Assembly (NCBI RefSeq): GCF_003112435.1
Contig: NZ_BDOQ01000019.1
Coordinates: forward strand, 205,744-269,743
Length of the DNA: 64,000 nt
Direction: 5' to 3'
From: Novimethylophilus kurashikiensis
GTDB lineage: Bacteria > Pseudomonadota > Gammaproteobacteria > Burkholderiales > Methylophilaceae
Shown here: piece by piece, positions 9,207-19,163 of the stretch
Numbering within the stretch: the first letter of the stretch is position 1
Layout of the letters: each line of letters starts with the position of its first letter
The notes under the pieces: model-generated
Seen by the model: the letters and a program-made list of their open reading frames with translations, nothing else
What the model was told of the DNA's origin: nothing
The model's database searches: none
Translations under genes and position numbers: made by a program

Positions 9207-10249
9207 AATTCCCCCCATAACTTGTAGTACGCTTGTTTGACATCGCTCCAACTGTTCTCTTGCGCGAACTTATTGGCTTTGAGCGAACGTGAATTGATAG
9301 GGGTTGAATTGATGAGTTGGATTGCCTTACTGAGTTCTGGAATATCGCCACATATCCACATCATTTGTTCGCTTTCTGGCATCAGACAGAGATAGTCTTG
9401 TTTTAGTGGGTTGTCGTAGATAGCAATTACGGATTTTCCAAAAGAGAAAGCTTCTAAGATTGCCAAATAGCTGGAAGCGAATACCATCCTAGCTTGTCGA
9501 TAATAGGGCATGGGGTCTGAAACCGCCCCTAGAAACTGAGCTTCTATCCCTAACTCAGTAGCAAGGGATTGGGCCTGTGTTCTTAAAGAGCCATCCCCGC
9601 ACACAATTAAACGTAGATGTCGAGTTTCTTGATGTGCTTGAGATAATGCTTCCAAATATTGAAGAATCCCGGTGTCTCGCTCTAGCCGCCCTACGAAAAG
9701 AGCATAGTCACCACAGTGAGGCTCCAATGACGGTAGCCGTACACCGCCATAACAGATTACTGCTGAGTTTGTGGCATACCATTTGGAAATATAATGGCCT
9801 ATCGCAAGAGAGCCATTGACAATGGCAGCAATGAACCGTCTCCTGAGTCTTGCTATAGGATTGGGTGGAAAGTGGCCTTCCCATCCATGAAAAGTGATGA
9901 AAATCCGTTTGCCGGCTAAACGCAGTAAAGGATGGAGCCACAATCCCCATCGCCACAAGGGCTGATAGTCATGGTAGTGAATAACATCTGCGTTGAGCAA
10001 AATAGGAAGGTGAATTCCCAAGGAGAGTCCACCAATGAAGCCGTTCAAAAGCTTAATGCTGCTTGTATGTAGCTGAATTCGCTTATTTTGGGCCTGATGC
10101 TTATCTTTTAATTCTAAAAGTTGCTTTCCTGGTGCGATTAATGTGACTTGATGTCCATCTGCGATCATTTCAGCCGTTAGCTCAAGAATATGCCGTTCAA
10201 CACCTCCAATTGAAGGCCACGCACTTGCAGCTATAAAAACGATCTTCAT
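9203..10249 (-). CDS. GT4 glycosyltransferase
   Basis: The 348-residue GT-B protein has the N-terminal SIGGVERHILELTAEM typical of GT4 acceptor domains, then LFVGRLERDTGILQYLEAL, GDGSLRTQ, and the EX7E-type segment ILEAFSFGKSVIA. It should be cytoplasmic or peripheral. It lies between the flippase gene and the GT2 gene on the minus strand, so it belongs to the same repeat-unit assembly. Base composition is AT-rich compared with the housekeeping genes to the right. Confidence 0.82.
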   Translation of the reverse strand: MKIVFIAASAWPSIGGVERHILELTAEMIADGHQVTLIAPGKQLLELKDKHQAQNKRIQLHTSSIKLLNGFIGGLSLGIHLPILLNADVIHYHDYQPLWRWGLWLHPLLRLAGKRIFITFHGWEGHFPPNPIARLRRRFIAAIVNGSLAIGHYISKWYATNSAVICYGGVRLPSLEPHCGDYALFVGRLERDTGILQYLEALSQAHQETRHLRLIVCGDGSLRTQAQSLATELGIEAQFLGAVSDPMPYYRQARMVFASSYLAILEAFSFGKSVIAIYDNPLKQDYLCLMPESEQMMWICGDIPELSKAIQLINSTPINSRSLKANKFAQENSWSDVKQAYYKLWGEL

Positions 10250-10316
10250 ATACCCTTGCTATAAGTTATTGATTAACCTTCAAGAAATATTCTTAATACA
10301 AAATTTAATCAATTGC

Positions 10317-11600
10317 TTAATATAGTTTTCTTGCTACCAATAGCATCGTGGAAGCCATAAATATTTCTGCAAAATAAGTAGCGACTACTGCACCTTGCCA
10401 ACTCCACATCGGTATTAGCCATATATTGAGTGCAATATTAAGGGCAGCACCACTACCTAAAATAATCATAGTGAAGTTTTGATAATTACTGCTGATCAAG
10501 GATGTTTGGAAGAACTGGCGTGGCAATGATATTAACGGAAGCCATGCAAGCCATTGCAGGCTAGGCACTGCTGCTGCGAAGCTGTTGCCCAGCACTAATG
10601 GAAGTAACCCTGCCGCGAGATAAAAAACGATTCCAACAATCAGGGCGTAGACCAACGGAATTGGCAATATTTTACGTGCATATTGGAATGAATTTTGAAC
10701 ATTGGCTTCACCTGCTCTGAAGAATTGTGGAGTGGTTACCGTAAGGAGCGACATGATTGGAACTGTAGCAAAGTCAACGACACGATAAGCAGCAGAATAA
10801 GCGCCCACTGCATCTAATGTGCTGAATTTTGCAAGCATTGCTTTATCAATGTCAGTATAAAGTTTCATAGCCGCACTGCTGAATGCAAATGGCATTCCTT
10901 CACGTAAACCTTTATAAAAAATATCCATCGTAGGCAAAGATGGGCGACCAAGGCCTCGGTTAACTATGTTTAGGCTATATATTGCCGAAGCTAAGCCAGC
11001 TAGCGCATATAAAATAGCCCAGGATTTAAGGAGGGAAGTTGGGGAAACCATTGCTGATAATGGAAAAAGAATAAGGGCGCCAAATAGACGTGACAAAACC
11101 GGAATAAGCATGAGTTGAGCCATTCCGCGAATATGTTCATGCCCCTGGAAAGCACTTTGAGCTGCGAGCCCGATTGGATTAAAGAACAGCTCAGCTAAGC
11201 CGATTGAAATAGCAATAATGAAAGGTATATTGGATGGCAATATCAACCACGCGGTAGCTAAGTAGGCTACCAAAAAAAACGGGGTAGTAAATAATATGGT
11301 GCCTAAAATACGCCCCCATGCTATTGAAAAATATTCGGGATTTCTTGAAATATCCCTAACTAACAGTGTTTGGGTGCCAAATCCTGAAAAGCTAGCAAAA
11401 GCTCCTGCCAATGCGAGTACTGCTGAATAAGCTCCATAATCAGAAATTCTCAGTACGCGCGCGATGATAAGAAATACTGCAGCTTGCCCAAAAGTTCGTA
11501 GGCCTAAGCCGATAGTCATTATGAATGTATCTCTCGAAATCTTGCCAAGTTGCCATTTACGCAATAGAGCGATAGTTCGTAGCGCAAAGGGCAATTTCAT
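10317..11600 (-). CDS. Polysaccharide flippase, Wzx/MurJ-MATE superfamily
   Basis: The 427-residue, very hydrophobic protein has about 12 predicted membrane helices. It begins with the layout usual for O-antigen flippases (IMTIGLGLRTFGQAAVFLIIARVL, and ISDYGAYSAVLAL) and carries FGAFFS-like GAFASFSGFGTQTLLVRDI. It should move undecaprenyl-linked repeat units across the inner membrane. It is the promoter-proximal gene of the minus-strand glycan set. No Wzy polymerase is visible, so the GT-C protein may instead transfer the glycan directly (inference). Confidence 0.8.
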   Translation of the reverse strand: MKLPFALRTIALLRKWQLGKISRDTFIMTIGLGLRTFGQAAVFLIIARVLRISDYGAYSAVLALAGAFASFSGFGTQTLLVRDISRNPEYFSIAWGRILGTILFTTPFFLVAYLATAWLILPSNIPFIIAISIGLAELFFNPIGLAAQSAFQGHEHIRGMAQLMLIPVLSRLFGALILFPLSAMVSPTSLLKSWAILYALAGLASAIYSLNIVNRGLGRPSLPTMDIFYKGLREGMPFAFSSAAMKLYTDIDKAMLAKFSTLDAVGAYSAAYRVVDFATVPIMSLLTVTTPQFFRAGEANVQNSFQYARKILPIPLVYALIVGIVFYLAAGLLPLVLGNSFAAAVPSLQWLAWLPLISLPRQFFQTSLISSNYQNFTMIILGSGAALNIALNIWLIPMWSWQGAVVATYFAEIFMASTMLLVARKLY

Positions 11601-11668
11601 AACTGATTTTCAGGGAGTACTTTTAGAAATACCGCTTTAAGGATTTGGGCGGCAACGTAATGGAAGCA

Positions 11669-12745
11669 TTAGTCAAGTTGCGATTTAGGCAGATTCTCCA
11701 ACACCCTAACATCAAACCCATGCTGCGCCATGATAAACGCTGCGGCTGAGCTTCTCCTGCCGCTCTGGCAGTAGGTGATGTACTCCCGGTGCCGGTCGAG
11801 GTTCTTTAGTGCGTCGCGGATGTCGTGTAGCGGGGTGTTGATGGCGCCTGGGAGGTGGTGATGGGTGTATTCCGAAGGGAAGCGAACATCGATCCAAATG
11901 GCGCCGCGTTTTACCATTGTTTCGGCAGCAGCCATTGAAACGGTCTGAACCAGAGGTAATTTCAACAGTTCGGCAAAATCACGCTTGCTGAGCCGCATGA
12001 GCACCCCGCTAGTGATCATGGTGACCGTCGCATTACGCTTGTTGTCCGATACCAACGCCTCTTCGCCGAAAGCATCGCCAGCCTTGAGTTCGGCCAGTAG
12101 TAAGGGCTGTTGGCCCGGAGCGGTTTCACGAGTGACGCGCGCAGTGCCTGATTCGATCAGATAGTAATAATCGCCTTCTGCGCCTTGGTTGATGATGGTC
12201 TGTCCCGCATGGGCCTGTATGCTGCTCATGCGGCGGAACATCTCGTCGATATTCGCGGGCGGCAATCGGCTAAAGATTCCGCTCTGGAGATTGCCCGCGC
12301 TGAATACGCCGGTGTGCTTCATCCAGTTGCCTGCATTGGGGGCAGGTTTTATTGGCGCAGCTGGCTCGGCTTGTGCCGCAGATTGCTCGTAATCTGCGAG
12401 TTGATCCCAGGTCATCATGATATCGAGAAGGTCCGTGTCGACGCGAACAATATCGATATCGGTCAATGCGACCGTATTCTTGAGTTGGGCGCCATGACCG
12501 ACAGGATGACGCGCCTGCTCGCTCCCTCCCTGCAGCACTTCGCTCCGACCATCCGCCAGGTTGAGAGCGAGATTTCCCTTGATGAGATAAAGTGATTGCG
12601 CCGCTTGTACTACATTCATGCGAAACGGGTCGATATCCTTGCTCACGTGCTCAGCGAAGCACAGTCCGGCCATTTCCTTTAGCCGCCCGGGAGACAGCCT
12701 GCGCAAGGGCTCCAGCTGAGACAGTACTTCGATTGCGACGGCCAT
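11669..12745 (-). CDS. Double cyclic-nucleotide-binding domain protein with C-terminal rhodanese
   Basis: This 358-residue protein joins three units. Residues about 5-110 are a CRP-like beta-roll without a clear phosphate-binding cassette. Residues about 150-265 are an intact cNMP domain with GDAFGEEALVSDNKRNATV, including the Glu and Arg that hold cyclic nucleotide. Residues about 265-355 are a rhodanese domain with WIDVRFPSEY and the active-site loop YCQSGRRS with its Cys. No DNA-binding helix-turn-helix is present. The gene lies 2 bp from the phosphodiesterase-like gene and downstream of an adenylate cyclase. It is therefore a likely cAMP-controlled sulfur-transfer or redox effector (inference). 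Confidence 0.82.
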   Translation of the reverse strand: MAVAIEVLSQLEPLRRLSPGRLKEMAGLCFAEHVSKDIDPFRMNVVQAAQSLYLIKGNLALNLADGRSEVLQGGSEQARHPVGHGAQLKNTVALTDIDIVRVDTDLLDIMMTWDQLADYEQSAAQAEPAAPIKPAPNAGNWMKHTGVFSAGNLQSGIFSRLPPANIDEMFRRMSSIQAHAGQTIINQGAEGDYYYLIESGTARVTRETAPGQQPLLLAELKAGDAFGEEALVSDNKRNATVTMITSGVLMRLSKRDFAELLKLPLVQTVSMAAAETMVKRGAIWIDVRFPSEYTHHHLPGAINTPLHDIRDALKNLDRHREYITYCQSGRRSSAAAFIMAQHGFDVRVLENLPKSQLD

Positions 12746-12747
12746 GC

Positions 12748-13512
12748 TTAGAGTTCTAACACTTGCAGGGCACTCAACGCCTGCGGGTTGAATGCCGTCG
12801 CGTCACGGTTGATCTGGCGCATGATCGCTTCGTCCTCGCCAGGCTTAAGATGGGTGATGAATATCTGGGCCGGGTGCTTGAGCTTATGCAGCTCATCGAT
12901 GAGCAAGGATGGACACAAGTGCTTGGAGCGCCGGGCGAGGTCGATTTCAGCATTGCCGAACGAGGTTTCGATGATCAAATACTGGAGGTTATCGATGCGA
13001 TTGACGGCTTCCCAAAGTGCGTCGCATGTCGTGGTGTCGCTGGTAAACACCAGGCTGTTGGTACCGCTATCCATTTGATAGCCTACCGTGGGCACGACGT
13101 GGTTCACCGGCAATGGTGTGATCTTGCGATCGCCGATGACGATAGTTTCGCCGACCTTGACCTCGCTATACACGATGAATGGATTGCTGGTGTCGGGAAT
13201 AGTGGTGTAATCGGGCCAGATTTTCCAATTGAAAATATGGTCCTGGAGGATCTGCCAGGTTTCGCGTGTGGCATGCAGCTTGATGTGTTTGTCGCGTAGG
13301 CCGATGACGGTATCGACCAACATGGGCAGGCTGGCGATATGGTCAAGGTGGGAATGCGTGATGAAGATATGGTCGATCATCATCATTTCTTCAATCGACA
13401 GATCCATTGCGCCCGTCCCTGCATCGATCAGGATGTCGCGGTCGATCAGCATGGAAGTCGTGCGGAGCTTGCCCCCGATTCCGCCGCTGCATCCCAAAAT
13501 TTTGACCTGCAT
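12748..13512 (-). CDS. MBL-fold class II cyclic-nucleotide phosphodiesterase-like protein
   Basis: The 254-residue metallo-beta-lactamase-fold protein has the metal signature HSHLDHIASLP, which matches the class II cAMP phosphodiesterase pattern HxHLDHxxS better than plain MBL hydrolases. Further ligands are NHVVPTVGY, FTSDTTTC and FITHLKPGED. The beginning KILGCSGGIG is also typical. It probably hydrolyses cAMP in the cytoplasm and so ends the signal made by the cyclase 15 bp upstream. It lies between cyclase and cAMP receptor on one strand with almost no spacing. Confidence 0.78.
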   Translation of the reverse strand: MQVKILGCSGGIGGKLRTTSMLIDRDILIDAGTGAMDLSIEEMMMIDHIFITHSHLDHIASLPMLVDTVIGLRDKHIKLHATRETWQILQDHIFNWKIWPDYTTIPDTSNPFIVYSEVKVGETIVIGDRKITPLPVNHVVPTVGYQMDSGTNSLVFTSDTTTCDALWEAVNRIDNLQYLIIETSFGNAEIDLARRSKHLCPSLLIDELHKLKHPAQIFITHLKPGEDEAIMRQINRDATAFNPQALSALQVLEL

Positions 13513-13527
13513 GGTCTTGTGGCCCCG

Positions 13528-15747
13528 TTATTTGGTCTTGAAGGTAAATGCGCCGTCCCAGTCATCGCCAGGCGGATGGTCGCGGAAATAAGCGATACGC
13601 TCAATATAAACTTCGTAAAGATACCGTCCCGGATGCTGGCTGCGCAAGTTGATAAATTGCATCTCAGCCAAATCCCAATTCTGCGAGCGGTAAAGTTTGA
13701 GCGCTTCGCGATAAACCGCGAGTTCCTTCTCGGTCTCCGCATCCAATGTGCCCTTGGGGCCGACAGGTTCGAAAATCGCCACCGGCTCATCCTTGCCCTT
13801 GACCCGTACGCAATCGAGTTCGCGGAACACGAAATCAGGCAGTTTCTCAGCTGTGAATGCGCTCACGATGATATTGACGCCGTATTGCTTGGTCAGCCCC
13901 TCCAGGCGCGATCCGAGATTCACCGCATCACCCATTACGGTATAAGCCATGCGGAATTCTGAGCCCATATTGCCGACGGTCATCACACCAGTATTGAGGC
14001 CGATCCCGATATTGATCGGCGGCCAACCCTTGGCTGCAAAGTCTTTTTGCAATTGTTCCAATGCTTGCATCATCTCCATAGCCGCGAGCAGGGCGTGACG
14101 AGCATGATCCGGTTCAGCCACTGGGGCGCCCCAGAAGGCCATGATGGCGTCGCCCATGTATTTGTCGATGGTGCCTCGATGATGGTGGATCACGTGGGTC
14201 ATCGGCGTGAGGTATTCGTTCATCAACTGCGCGAGTTGCTTGGGGTCCAGGCCTTCGGAAATCGTAGTGAACCCGCGTACGTCGGAAAATAGCACCGTCA
14301 ATTCGCGGCTCTCGCCTTCGAGCGAGAAGGCATTCGGATCTTTCGCCATTTCATCGACGAGTTCAGGCGGCACGTATTGACCGAACAAGCCTGCTAACTG
14401 ACGTTTTCCGCGCGATTCGACGAAAAACCCGTAGGACATGTTGAGCAGGTACAAGAGGCCGATTAGCAATAGTGTGGAAGCGATCGGCATGACCAGGTTG
14501 GCGTCTTGCCACAGATAGAGATTGAAGCCGACGACAGAGGTCAGGACGCCAACGGTCAGCAGCGACGACATCAGCGGTCCCATCACAGCTAATCCTAATG
14601 CCAGGATGATGCCGATAACGATCAGCATCATGAACTCTGCGCCCAACATGTAAGCTGGCTTGGATTTGATGTTTTGGTCGAGAATGCCGGCCACCATATT
14701 CGCGTGCATCTCAACGCCGGGATAGACGTTTTGGACCGGCGCGGCGCGCAAGTCCATAAGGCCAGGCGCCGTGGTGCCGACGAGCACGATGGCATTATCC
14801 AAGGTTTTTGGGTCTGCTTTCCCGGTTAGCACATCGGAGGCTGAAACGTATGGAAAACTACCTTGACGTCCGCGGAAGGGTATCAGCGCTGCTGCATTTC
14901 CATCGATGGGGATGTGCCGTGAGCCCAGCTTCAGCCATTCAAGTCCAGCGTAATCCTCTCCCGGCGTGCCCGCTACAAATCCTGCCTCGACCTTGGGCAC
15001 TGCAAGCGAAGTACGGGCAACGGCCAGGGCGAGCGATTCGTACAGGTTGCCTTGGTATTCGGTCAGCAGGGCGATCCTTCGCGAAATGCCGTCGCTGTCG
15101 GGTTCCGGATTGAAATGCCCGGCGCCCGATGCCTGTTGTTGCAGGATGGGTAGGTTGGCGCCATAGGCATCGGCATGATCGAAATCGACGGCGGCAATGT
15201 CGAATGTGCCAGCAGCAATGGCAGGAGGCGGTAGCATGCCCACGTTGGCATCTTTGCCACCGTTGGCGCGAAAATAATAACCCAGGATGACAGGGCGATT
15301 TTTTAAACTCTCGGCAAATGCGCGGTCATAGTCCAAGGAGGGTTTGACGCGTTCCAGCGCTTGCGCAATTTCCGGTTTTTTTACTGCGCTGCCGATTTGT
15401 TGCAGCGCCAGCAGACCGGCATCGTCTTTTTCCGCAAATACTACATCGAAGCCAAGCACGCGAATGTGGTACTGGTCGAACAGTTTGTTCACCATCGCGG
15501 CCAGTTTATTGCGGCTCCAGGGCCAGCGGCCTTGTTCCAGCAGGCTGCGTTCGTCGATGTCTACGATGACAATGCGCGGATCGACGGTTTTGGGCATCAT
15601 GAGGTTCAGGCGAAGGTCATAAGCCAGGTTTTCCATGCGATCGGCAAAGCCGAGCGGCAAGACGCCGATGACGTGCAGCAGGAATACCAGCAGCACGGCA
15701 ATACTCAATAGCATGCGCATGCGATGACGTTTTAGGATGGATAGCAT
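13528..15747 (-). CDS. CHASE2-domain membrane adenylate/guanylate cyclase (class III)
   Basis: The 739-residue protein has an N-terminal membrane helix, an extracytoplasmic CHASE2 sensor (about 40-330, beginning DPRIVIVDIDERSL), three membrane helices (about 345-425) and a class III cyclase domain (about 465-640). The cyclase shows FSDVRGFTTISE (metal Asp), KYMGDAIMAFWGAP (second metal Asp), LNTGVMTVGNMG and AVNLGSRLE. It should make cAMP in the cytoplasm in response to an unknown periplasmic or membrane signal. A helical tail of about 60 residues follows. It is the first gene of the minus-strand cAMP trio. Confidence 0.9.
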   Translation of the reverse strand: MLSILKRHRMRMLLSIAVLLVFLLHVIGVLPLGFADRMENLAYDLRLNLMMPKTVDPRIVIVDIDERSLLEQGRWPWSRNKLAAMVNKLFDQYHIRVLGFDVVFAEKDDAGLLALQQIGSAVKKPEIAQALERVKPSLDYDRAFAESLKNRPVILGYYFRANGGKDANVGMLPPPAIAAGTFDIAAVDFDHADAYGANLPILQQQASGAGHFNPEPDSDGISRRIALLTEYQGNLYESLALAVARTSLAVPKVEAGFVAGTPGEDYAGLEWLKLGSRHIPIDGNAAALIPFRGRQGSFPYVSASDVLTGKADPKTLDNAIVLVGTTAPGLMDLRAAPVQNVYPGVEMHANMVAGILDQNIKSKPAYMLGAEFMMLIVIGIILALGLAVMGPLMSSLLTVGVLTSVVGFNLYLWQDANLVMPIASTLLLIGLLYLLNMSYGFFVESRGKRQLAGLFGQYVPPELVDEMAKDPNAFSLEGESRELTVLFSDVRGFTTISEGLDPKQLAQLMNEYLTPMTHVIHHHRGTIDKYMGDAIMAFWGAPVAEPDHARHALLAAMEMMQALEQLQKDFAAKGWPPINIGIGLNTGVMTVGNMGSEFRMAYTVMGDAVNLGSRLEGLTKQYGVNIIVSAFTAEKLPDFVFRELDCVRVKGKDEPVAIFEPVGPKGTLDAETEKELAVYREALKLYRSQNWDLAEMQFINLRSQHPGRYLYEVYIERIAYFRDHPPGDDWDGAFTFKTK

Positions 15748-15862
15748 GGGACGCAGGTCGATTTTTTCAGGATTGTAGGGTTTTTCTTAAGGGTAGCCCA
15801 AAATAGAATAGCCCAAAATGCCAGGCTTTAACAGAAACGCGACGATTGAGAGATTTTTATAG

Positions 15863-16516
15863 ATGCTTGAAACTATTGAGATTTGTGAAGTACGGCAAGC
15901 CGATGCCAGTATCATCTGGTTGCATGGGTTAGGTGCCAGTGGGGACGATTTTGTGCCGGTGGTTGAAGAACTAGCCTTGCCCTGCGCGGTGCGCTTCGTT
16001 TTCCCGCATGCGCCGCGTATGCCGGTGACCGTCAATGGCGGTTACATCATGCCAGCCTGGTACGACATCACTTCGTTGGATATCGCTGGGGTGCAGGATG
16101 AATCGGGCATCCGCCAATCGCAAGCGAGTGTGGAGATGCTGATCGAGCAAGAAATGGCACGCGGCGTGCCGTCCGAACGCATCCTGCTGGCAGGTTTTTC
16201 GCAGGGCGGCGCGGTTGTATTGCAAACGGCGTTACGTTGTCCGCAACGTCTCGGCGGCGTCATGGCGTTATCGACTTATCTCCCCTTGTATGCCAGTCTT
16301 CCGATGGAAAAAACCCCTATTAACGCCGGTATTCCGGTGTTCATGGCTCATGGACGATTCGATACGGTGATTCCTATCGAGGCGGCAGAAGCTTCACGCT
16401 CAGCGCTCGAGAGCGAAGGCTTCGCAGTGGAATGGCACGAATACCCGATGGCGCACACGGTGAGCACCGAAGAAATTGCTGATATCCGGCGCTATTTGAT
16501 GCAGGTGCTGGGCTAG
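15863..16516 (+). CDS. Carboxylesterase / acyl-protein thioesterase family hydrolase
   Basis: The 217-residue alpha/beta hydrolase has the oxyanion segment WLHGLGASGDDF, nucleophile elbow GFSQGGAV (Ser), catalytic Asp in GRFDTVIP and His in YPMAHTVS. This is the complete triad of the carboxylesterase 2/EstB family. It is a soluble esterase with small-ester or acyl-protein substrates. Its stop overlaps the stop of the convergent gene by a few bases. Confidence 0.9.
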   Translation: MLETIEICEVRQADASIIWLHGLGASGDDFVPVVEELALPCAVRFVFPHAPRMPVTVNGGYIMPAWYDITSLDIAGVQDESGIRQSQASVEMLIEQEMARGVPSERILLAGFSQGGAVVLQTALRCPQRLGGVMALSTYLPLYASLPMEKTPINAGIPVFMAHGRFDTVIPIEAAEASRSALESEGFAVEWHEYPMAHTVSTEEIADIRRYLMQVLG

Positions 16517-17952
16517 AGAATTGGGTTCGGTCGTTGTGCCAATTCATGCTGCGGCACGGCGACCAATTGTTTCAGCACGTCGATTTCAACGCGCACCCAA
16601 TCGTCCTGCTGCTCAACCAGTCGATGCAGGCGAACCCGATGCAGCCGTTTGTCGAGCCTCAGGTAGCGTTCTGCCCCGGCCTCATATTCCACGGCGGGCA
16701 TCAGCAGGGAAAGATTGAGCCGTCTCTCGTCGGATGAAACGAAGATGCAGGGGACCGCGCCAGCGGCGTTTGTGCCGCCCGCGACTTGATGGAGCGAGCC
16801 GTATAGCGCCATATAGGAAAGAATCTCCGTGCCGACATAAATCTTGCCCGGTTCCTGATGCTTGAGGTTGCGGATGACACCCACCACGCTCATGCCGAAG
16901 CTGATTTCTTCCTTGAATACGACGATGCGGCCGATCTGCAGCCAGTTGTTGAGCTCAGTGCTGACGACCGCCCCCAAGCCATGGGTGCTGATGGATTCTA
17001 TATGCCAGATTTCGCCGCCTAGTTCCGAGGCTGTACCGGAAGTCTGGTTCAGTACCTCCTGGCATACCGCATAAATCCCATGGGCCACCGTGGCGCGGCG
17101 AGCCGTTTCGCTACGCTCGCCAGAGCGACGTTGACGCTTGTAGGTGGTGCGCGACCATTCGCTGTGCATGCTGCGCAGGACATCGAGGTCGGGGACATCG
17201 TGCGTGTCGTCCAGGATGTCGTTCTCAATGTCGGCCACAAGGTCGTCAGTAATCCAGTAGCGCTGGGAGGGTTGCAGCTTCAAGTTGCGGATGCGGCATC
17301 CTCCGCGATCCATACTCCGGTCGACGTAAAAAAGCTGGCGATCTGGATCATAAGTGGTGGCAAGCGCAATGCCTTGCACGTGATGCTGAATCCACTTGTC
17401 CGCTGCCAGAATCTGCGGGCGTGTCATATTCGAGAGATTTAGCGTTTCCAGCATCAGGATGCGCAAGTACAAGGCTGCGGCATCTGCATGTTCTTCATGC
17501 GGGAAAACTTCCAGCGCTTGCGCGGCAAAGCCTTTGGCCTCGGCCAATGAGTAAATTTTGTGAGTATCCAGCCACCAGCCTATAGGGGCGGGCAGGTAGC
17601 GGAAATTACGCCAAACGGCGGCCCGCGAACGATGGTAGAGCGTCCGGGCTGTAATCAGCACGACTTGTTCGGGAGAAGTTTCGGGATGCTGGAGTGTTCC
17701 CAGGTAGGCCCGCACCCAGGCTTCGTGCAGTGTGTGGCCGGCGTGCCAGAGGCGAGACTCTTCCTCCGTACTTAAGCGTTTGGCACGCGCGTAAGCCACT
17801 GCAAGCGCGTAGTGATAAGGGAAAAGCGCGTCATCCACTGCCAGCAGCCATTTCAGCCGCGCCTCCTCCGGCACGTTGAGCTTGCTGAGTTGAATGAGTG
17901 CGAGTTCATGCGCGGCCAGCGCATCCCCCGGGAGATTGTTGAGCCATTTCAT
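16513..17952 (-). CDS. Conserved hypothetical protein, possible PilZ-like regulator
   Basis: The 479-residue protein has no signal peptide or membrane helices. The N-terminal half (about 1-230) is helical. The centre has a basic stretch KRQRRSGERSETARRATV, reminiscent of the RxxxR motif that precedes PilZ beta-barrels. The C-terminal half alternates short strands (IWHIESISTHGLGAVV, IGRIVVFKEE, IYVGTEILSY). A c-di-GMP-binding role is possible but not shown. It is a single gene, convergent with the esterase and divergent from xseB-ispA-dxs. The start is ATG 17952, with a TTG two codons earlier rejected. Confidence 0.6.
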   Translation of the reverse strand: MKWLNNLPGDALAAHELALIQLSKLNVPEEARLKWLLAVDDALFPYHYALAVAYARAKRLSTEEESRLWHAGHTLHEAWVRAYLGTLQHPETSPEQVVLITARTLYHRSRAAVWRNFRYLPAPIGWWLDTHKIYSLAEAKGFAAQALEVFPHEEHADAAALYLRILMLETLNLSNMTRPQILAADKWIQHHVQGIALATTYDPDRQLFYVDRSMDRGGCRIRNLKLQPSQRYWITDDLVADIENDILDDTHDVPDLDVLRSMHSEWSRTTYKRQRRSGERSETARRATVAHGIYAVCQEVLNQTSGTASELGGEIWHIESISTHGLGAVVSTELNNWLQIGRIVVFKEEISFGMSVVGVIRNLKHQEPGKIYVGTEILSYMALYGSLHQVAGGTNAAGAVPCIFVSSDERRLNLSLLMPAVEYEAGAERYLRLDKRLHRVRLHRLVEQQDDWVRVEIDVLKQLVAVPQHELAQRPNPIL

Positions 17953-18055
17953 GTTCAAGCCGGCACTCCTTTATTATGTCTGGAATGGTATCCTGAAATG
18001 GTCCGATTTGACCAATCCGGGCTTTTTTTGATAGCTTTGCGGACGAAAGGTGTTT

Positions 18056-18283
18056 ATGACTCAAAGCGCTCCCCCCCAGAATTTCGAAGCCGCGCTCGCG
18101 GACCTCAGCGATATCGTGCGACAGATGGAAGAAGGCCAGCTCCCGCTGGAGCAGTCTCTGGAAGCTTACAAACGCGGGGCCGAGCTTTTGCAGTATTGCC
18201 AGAAATCCCTTCAGGAAGCCGAACAGCAGGTGCGGATCCTGAACGAACAAAATAACCTACAGAATTTCTCCATCGATGACTGA
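18056..18283 (+). CDS. xseB: Exodeoxyribonuclease VII small subunit
   Basis: The 75-residue helical protein has the family core FEAALADLSDIVRQMEEG followed by LPLEQSLEAYKRG and LLQYCQKSL. XseB packs in several copies around the XseA coiled coil to form ExoVII. The ATG at 18056 is chosen over GTG 18050. It overlaps ispA by 8 bp, and this xseB-ispA-dxs order is very common in proteobacteria. Confidence 0.95.
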   Translation: MTQSAPPQNFEAALADLSDIVRQMEEGQLPLEQSLEAYKRGAELLQYCQKSLQEAEQQVRILNEQNNLQNFSIDD

Positions 18284-19163
18284 TTTCACCGGCTGGATGC
18301 AAGGCATCCAGTCCCGTACCGAAGCTGCACTGGAACAATGGCTCCCCGGTCCGCAAATCGCTCCTGAACGCCTGCATCAAGCCATGCGCTATTCCGTCCT
18401 CGGGGGCGGCAAGCGGGTGCGAGCCTTGTTGGCGCATGCCGGAGGTGAATTGTGCGGCGCCCAGCCTGAAAAAATCGATGCTGCGGCCTGTGCGGTTGAA
18501 ATGATCCATGCCTACTCGCTGGTCCACGACGACATGCCCTGTATGGACGACGACGATCTGCGCCGCGGAAAGCCTTCCTGCCATAAGCAGTTCGACGACG
18601 CGACCGCTTTGCTGGTGGGCGACGCCTTGCAAACCCTGGCATTCGAAGTGCTGAGCCAGCCTGATTTGCTGGCCCAGCCATTGCGCCAGCTGGCCATGTG
18701 CCAATTACTGGCACAAGCTTCGGGATCGAGAGGCATGGCAGGCGGACAGGCCATCGACCTTGCCAGTGTGGGGCTGGATCTCAACCAGACCGAGCTTGAG
18801 TTCATGCATATCCACAAGACCGGCGCGTTGATTCGTGCGGCTGCCTTGCTGGGCGCTTACTGCGGCGATTGCGACGAACAAGCGCTATCTGCCCTGGACC
18901 ATTACGCCAAGAGCATTGGCCTGGCTTTCCAGGTGGTGGACGACATTCTCGATACCGAAGCCGACACCGCAACCTTGGGCAAGACCGCCGGCAAGGATGC
19001 CGCCAACAACAAGCCGACCTACGTGACCATCCTCGGCCTGGAACGCGCCAAGCAATTGGCCCGCGACTTGCACGATAGCGCGCTGGCCCAGTTACAGGTT
19101 TACGGCCCCCGCGCCGAGCGCCTGGTTCAACTCGCCGGATTCATTACCCAACGCCAGTTCTGA
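18276..19163 (+). CDS. ispA: Farnesyl diphosphate (geranyltranstransferase) synthase
   Basis: The 295-residue all-helical prenyltransferase has the first Asp-rich motif [19 protein letters not shown] at the N-terminus and the second Asp-rich motif DDILD, followed by the expected Lys-rich [11 protein letters not shown]. It condenses IPP with DMAPP and GPP to FPP for quinones and undecaprenyl phosphate. It overlaps xseB by 8 bp and dxs by 1 bp, so it is an operon member supplied by Dxs. Confidence 0.95.
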   Translation: MTDFTGWMQGIQSRTEAALEQWLPGPQIAPERLHQAMRYSVLGGGKRVRALLAHAGGELCGAQPEKIDAAACAVEMIHAYSLVHDDMPCMDDDDLRRGKPSCHKQFDDATALLVGDALQTLAFEVLSQPDLLAQPLRQLAMCQLLAQASGSRGMAGGQAIDLASVGLDLNQTELEFMHIHKTGALIRAAALLGAYCGDCDEQALSALDHYAKSIGLAFQVVDDILDTEADTATLGKTAGKDAANNKPTYVTILGLERAKQLARDLHDSALAQLQVYGPRAERLVQLAGFITQRQF

